Source: Streptosporangium sandarakinum (lineage in GTDB: Bacteria; Actinomycetota; Actinomycetes; Streptosporangiales; Streptosporangiaceae). From it: 64,000 nt of DNA. The notes under the pieces were generated by a model that worked only from the letters and a program-made list of their open reading frames with translations, was not told the DNA's origin and did not search any database. Location of the stretch: NCBI RefSeq assembly GCF_013409935.1, contig NZ_JACCCO010000003.1, forward strand, positions 1 to 64,000, in the 5' to 3' direction. Made by a program: the position numbers and the translations under genes. Positions 62,691 through 64,000 of the stretch are shown in pieces; the stretch's first letter is position 1, and each line of letters opens with the position of its first letter.

Positions 62691-63395
62691 TCAGAGCTTG
62701 CGCAGCACCGCGACGACCTTGCCCAGGACGGTCGCCTCGTCGCCGGGGATCGGGTCGTAGTTCGGGTTGTGCGGGACCAGCCAGACGTGGCCGCCCTTGC
62801 GCTTGAAGGTCTTCACCGTGGCCTCGCCGTCGATCATCGCGGCGACCACGTCGCCGTTGTCGGCCACCGGCTGCTGGCGGACGACGACCCAGTCGCCGTC
62901 GGCGATGGCGGCCTCGATCATCGAGTCACCGGTCACCTGGAGCAGGAAGAGCGTGCCCTCGCCGACGAGCTGCTTGGGCAGGGCGAAGACGTCCTCGACG
63001 CTCTCCTCGGCGAGGATCGGGCCGCCGGCGGCGATCCGGCCGACGAGCGGGACATAGGCCGCGGTGGGGCGGCTGACGGTCTCCTGGGCGGCGTCCGGGT
63101 CCACCCACAGCACCGGCTCGCCGGGGAGACGCACCTCGAGCGCGCGGGGACGGTGCGGGTCGCGGCGCAGGTAGCCCTTGCGCTGCAACGCCGTCAGCTG
63201 GTGCGACACGCTGGAGGTGCTGGTGAGCTGCACCGCCTCGCCGATCTCCCGCATGGACGGCGGATAACCGCGCTGCTGCACCGAGTCGCGGATGACCTCC
63301 AGGATCTTCCGCTGCCTGGGGGTGAGGCCGAGGGAGTCACGTCTGCGCACCGCCAGGTCGTTGACGGCCGAACCGTTCTCGTCGTGCTCGCTCAT
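62691..63395 (-). CDS. lexA: LexA repressor
   Basis: 234 residues; AAGGAG upstream of the ATG. N-terminal winged HTH ([44 protein letters not shown]), cleavage site Ala123-Gly124 in IAAGGP, catalytic Ser158 (TGDSM) and Lys195 (TVKTF). It represses the SOS regulon until RecA triggers self-cleavage. An SOS box lies upstream, as expected for autoregulation. Confidence 0.97.
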   Translation of the reverse strand: MSEHDENGSAVNDLAVRRRDSLGLTPRQRKILEVIRDSVQQRGYPPSMREIGEAVQLTSTSSVSHQLTALQRKGYLRRDPHRPRALEVRLPGEPVLWVDPDAAQETVSRPTAAYVPLVGRIAAGGPILAEESVEDVFALPKQLVGEGTLFLLQVTGDSMIEAAIADGDWVVVRQQPVADNGDVVAAMIDGEATVKTFKRKGGHVWLVPHNPNYDPIPGDEATVLGKVVAVLRKL

Positions 63396-63467
63396 GCGAT
63401 CTCCTTGCCTCCCGGTCTGTATTGCCCGTGTCGCACACAGCGACCGTACCGCCGTCGAAGATCATGT

Positions 63468-63483
63468 TCAAACAACTGTTCGA
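63468..63483. promoter_or_regulatory. SOS box for lexA autoregulation
   Basis: TCAAACAACTGTTCGA differs from the actinobacterial consensus TCGAAC-N4-GTTCGA at one position. It lies 73 bp upstream of lexA. Confidence 0.75.
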
Positions 63484-63536
63484 GTCTTCCTCGAAATGAC
63501 CGACGGCGTGGTGTACAACATCGTACGGGAGTTCGA

Positions 63537-63552
63537 TCGACATCGTGTTCGA
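63537..63552. promoter_or_regulatory. Second, weaker SOS-like box facing the small membrane protein
   Basis: TCGACATCGTGTTCGA keeps 10 of 12 consensus positions (the right half site is perfect) and lies 56 bp upstream of the plus-strand gene. Confidence 0.5.
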
Positions 63553-63607
63553 TTCACCGATCTTTCCTCGACGTGTGTTCGACCAGGTCGGAGGGGGTGG
63601 GGTCAAT

Positions 63608-63886
63608 ATGAAGACGACCGCGGCGGAGATGGCGGCGCGACGGTCCCGGCGGCGGCCCGGCCGCAGGCCCGGGCCGCCGGGGAACGTCCGATACCCTGGT
63701 GCGCCGGTCCGGCTCACCAGGCGGGGCAGGGTCGTCGTGCTGGCGGTCCTCACGCTCGTCACCCTGGGGGCGCTGTGGCTCGCTCCCCGTGTCGACGCGA
63801 CCCTCGGGGTCGGCTATCCGGGGTGCGCCGACTCCTCGCGCGCCCCGGCCCCCGGCGACGCCGCGCCCTGGCGGGCGGCGCCGTGA
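63608..63886 (+). CDS. Small single-TM protein divergent from lexA
   Basis: 92 residues; GGAGGGGGTGG upstream of the ATG decides the start. A basic, Arg/Pro-rich ~38-residue N-terminus (positive inside), one TM helix ~41-59 (VVVLAVLTLVTLGALWLAP) and a short ~30-residue external tail with one Cys. Position and SOS-like boxes match the SOS-induced division inhibitors encoded next to lexA in other Gram-positives (YneA, DivS, ChiZ/Rv2719c), several of which carry a LysM domain. No LysM is present here: the tail is much too short. Either a minimal inhibitor or a C-terminally truncated version. Confidence 0.6.
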   Translation: MKTTAAEMAARRSRRRPGRRPGPPGNVRYPGAPVRLTRRGRVVVLAVLTLVTLGALWLAPRVDATLGVGYPGCADSSRAPAPGDAAPWRAAP

Positions 63887-63935
63887 TCATCGCGATCGCC
63901 GCGGCGACGCGCCCCGGAGGGTGACGGCGCGCCCC

Positions 63936-63961
63936 GGCGCCCCGCCGGCCGCCGGGGCGCC
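63936..63961. terminator. GC hairpin after the small SOS-linked gene
   Basis: GGCGCCCCG (63936-63944) pairs with CGGGGCGCC (63953-63961) 50 bp after the stop. No U-tract; may end the transcript. Confidence 0.45.
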
Positions 63962-64000
63962 AGGGCGCGACGGCGTCGTGGGTCGTGGGTCGTGAGGACG

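Noticed and set aside
63567..63583. Third SOS-like box near the small lexA-linked gene
   Set aside because: Only the right half site GTTCGA is present; the left half is out of register.

Overview
The window is very GC-rich DNA with strong G/C bias at third codon positions, frequent GTG starts and many 1-8 bp stop/start overlaps. It reads as an actinomycete chromosome. Probable 10-methyl fatty acid genes (bfaA-bfaB), a CBS-containing GuaB1, DUF4192, EI24 and DUF1707/DUF4870 proteins, and an actinobacterial SOS box at lexA fit a filamentous actinobacterium. A member of the Streptosporangiales is my best guess (inference only). I found no tRNA, rRNA, CRISPR array or transposase.

Layout. 1-6544: a coupled four-gene locus resembling yehQ-yehP-yehL-yehM (left-truncated protein, VWA protein, MoxR-type AAA+ ATPase, DUF5682 protein). 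6641-13816 (minus): a DUF3224 protein, then a complete peptide-type ABC importer (lipoprotein, two permeases, two ATPases). 14579-21766: housekeeping and small conserved genes (Pth2-like, membrane-anchored protein, Maf, EI24, DUF4192, DUF1707/DUF4870, RlpA). 22121-24241 (minus): ATP-dependent DNA ligase and FKBP. 24478-31670: a beta-glucoside/cellobiose-type regulon with binding protein, two permeases, two paralogous LacI regulators and a GH1 beta-glucosidase, tied together by shared palindromic operators. 32216-37844: general stress protein, GuaB1, an effector-binding protein, and a four-gene exporter operon whose promoter carries a 9-bp-arm palindrome. 37952-44737: CoA-transferase, Ser/Thr kinase, 2-hydroxyacid dehydrogenase and bfaA-bfaB. 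44769-48285 (minus): a two-gene unit pairing a large P-loop NTPase with a membrane-anchored, periplasmic-binding-protein-like sensor. 48451-51704: divergent acyl-CoA ligase and GMC oxidoreductase around a consensus CRP-type site.

51729-55826 is the most accessory-looking part. Two nearly identical copies of a ~370 bp sequence, in inverted orientation, enclose a GNAT acetyltransferase and an ABC-F ribosome-protection-type protein whose promoter is bracketed by two operator-like repeats. Just outside the right copy is the broken end of a cytochrome P450 gene, followed by an intact P450.

57635-64000: a proline/glycine-rich membrane protein; leuS behind a short leader ORF with three consecutive Leu codons and an intrinsic terminator; lexA; and, divergent from lexA, a small single-TM protein with SOS-like boxes in the shared promoter region, placed like the SOS-induced division inhibitors of other Gram-positives.

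Candidates for undescribed biology: the inverted-repeat resistance island, the NTPase/sensor pair, the leuS leader, and the small lexA-linked membrane protein.
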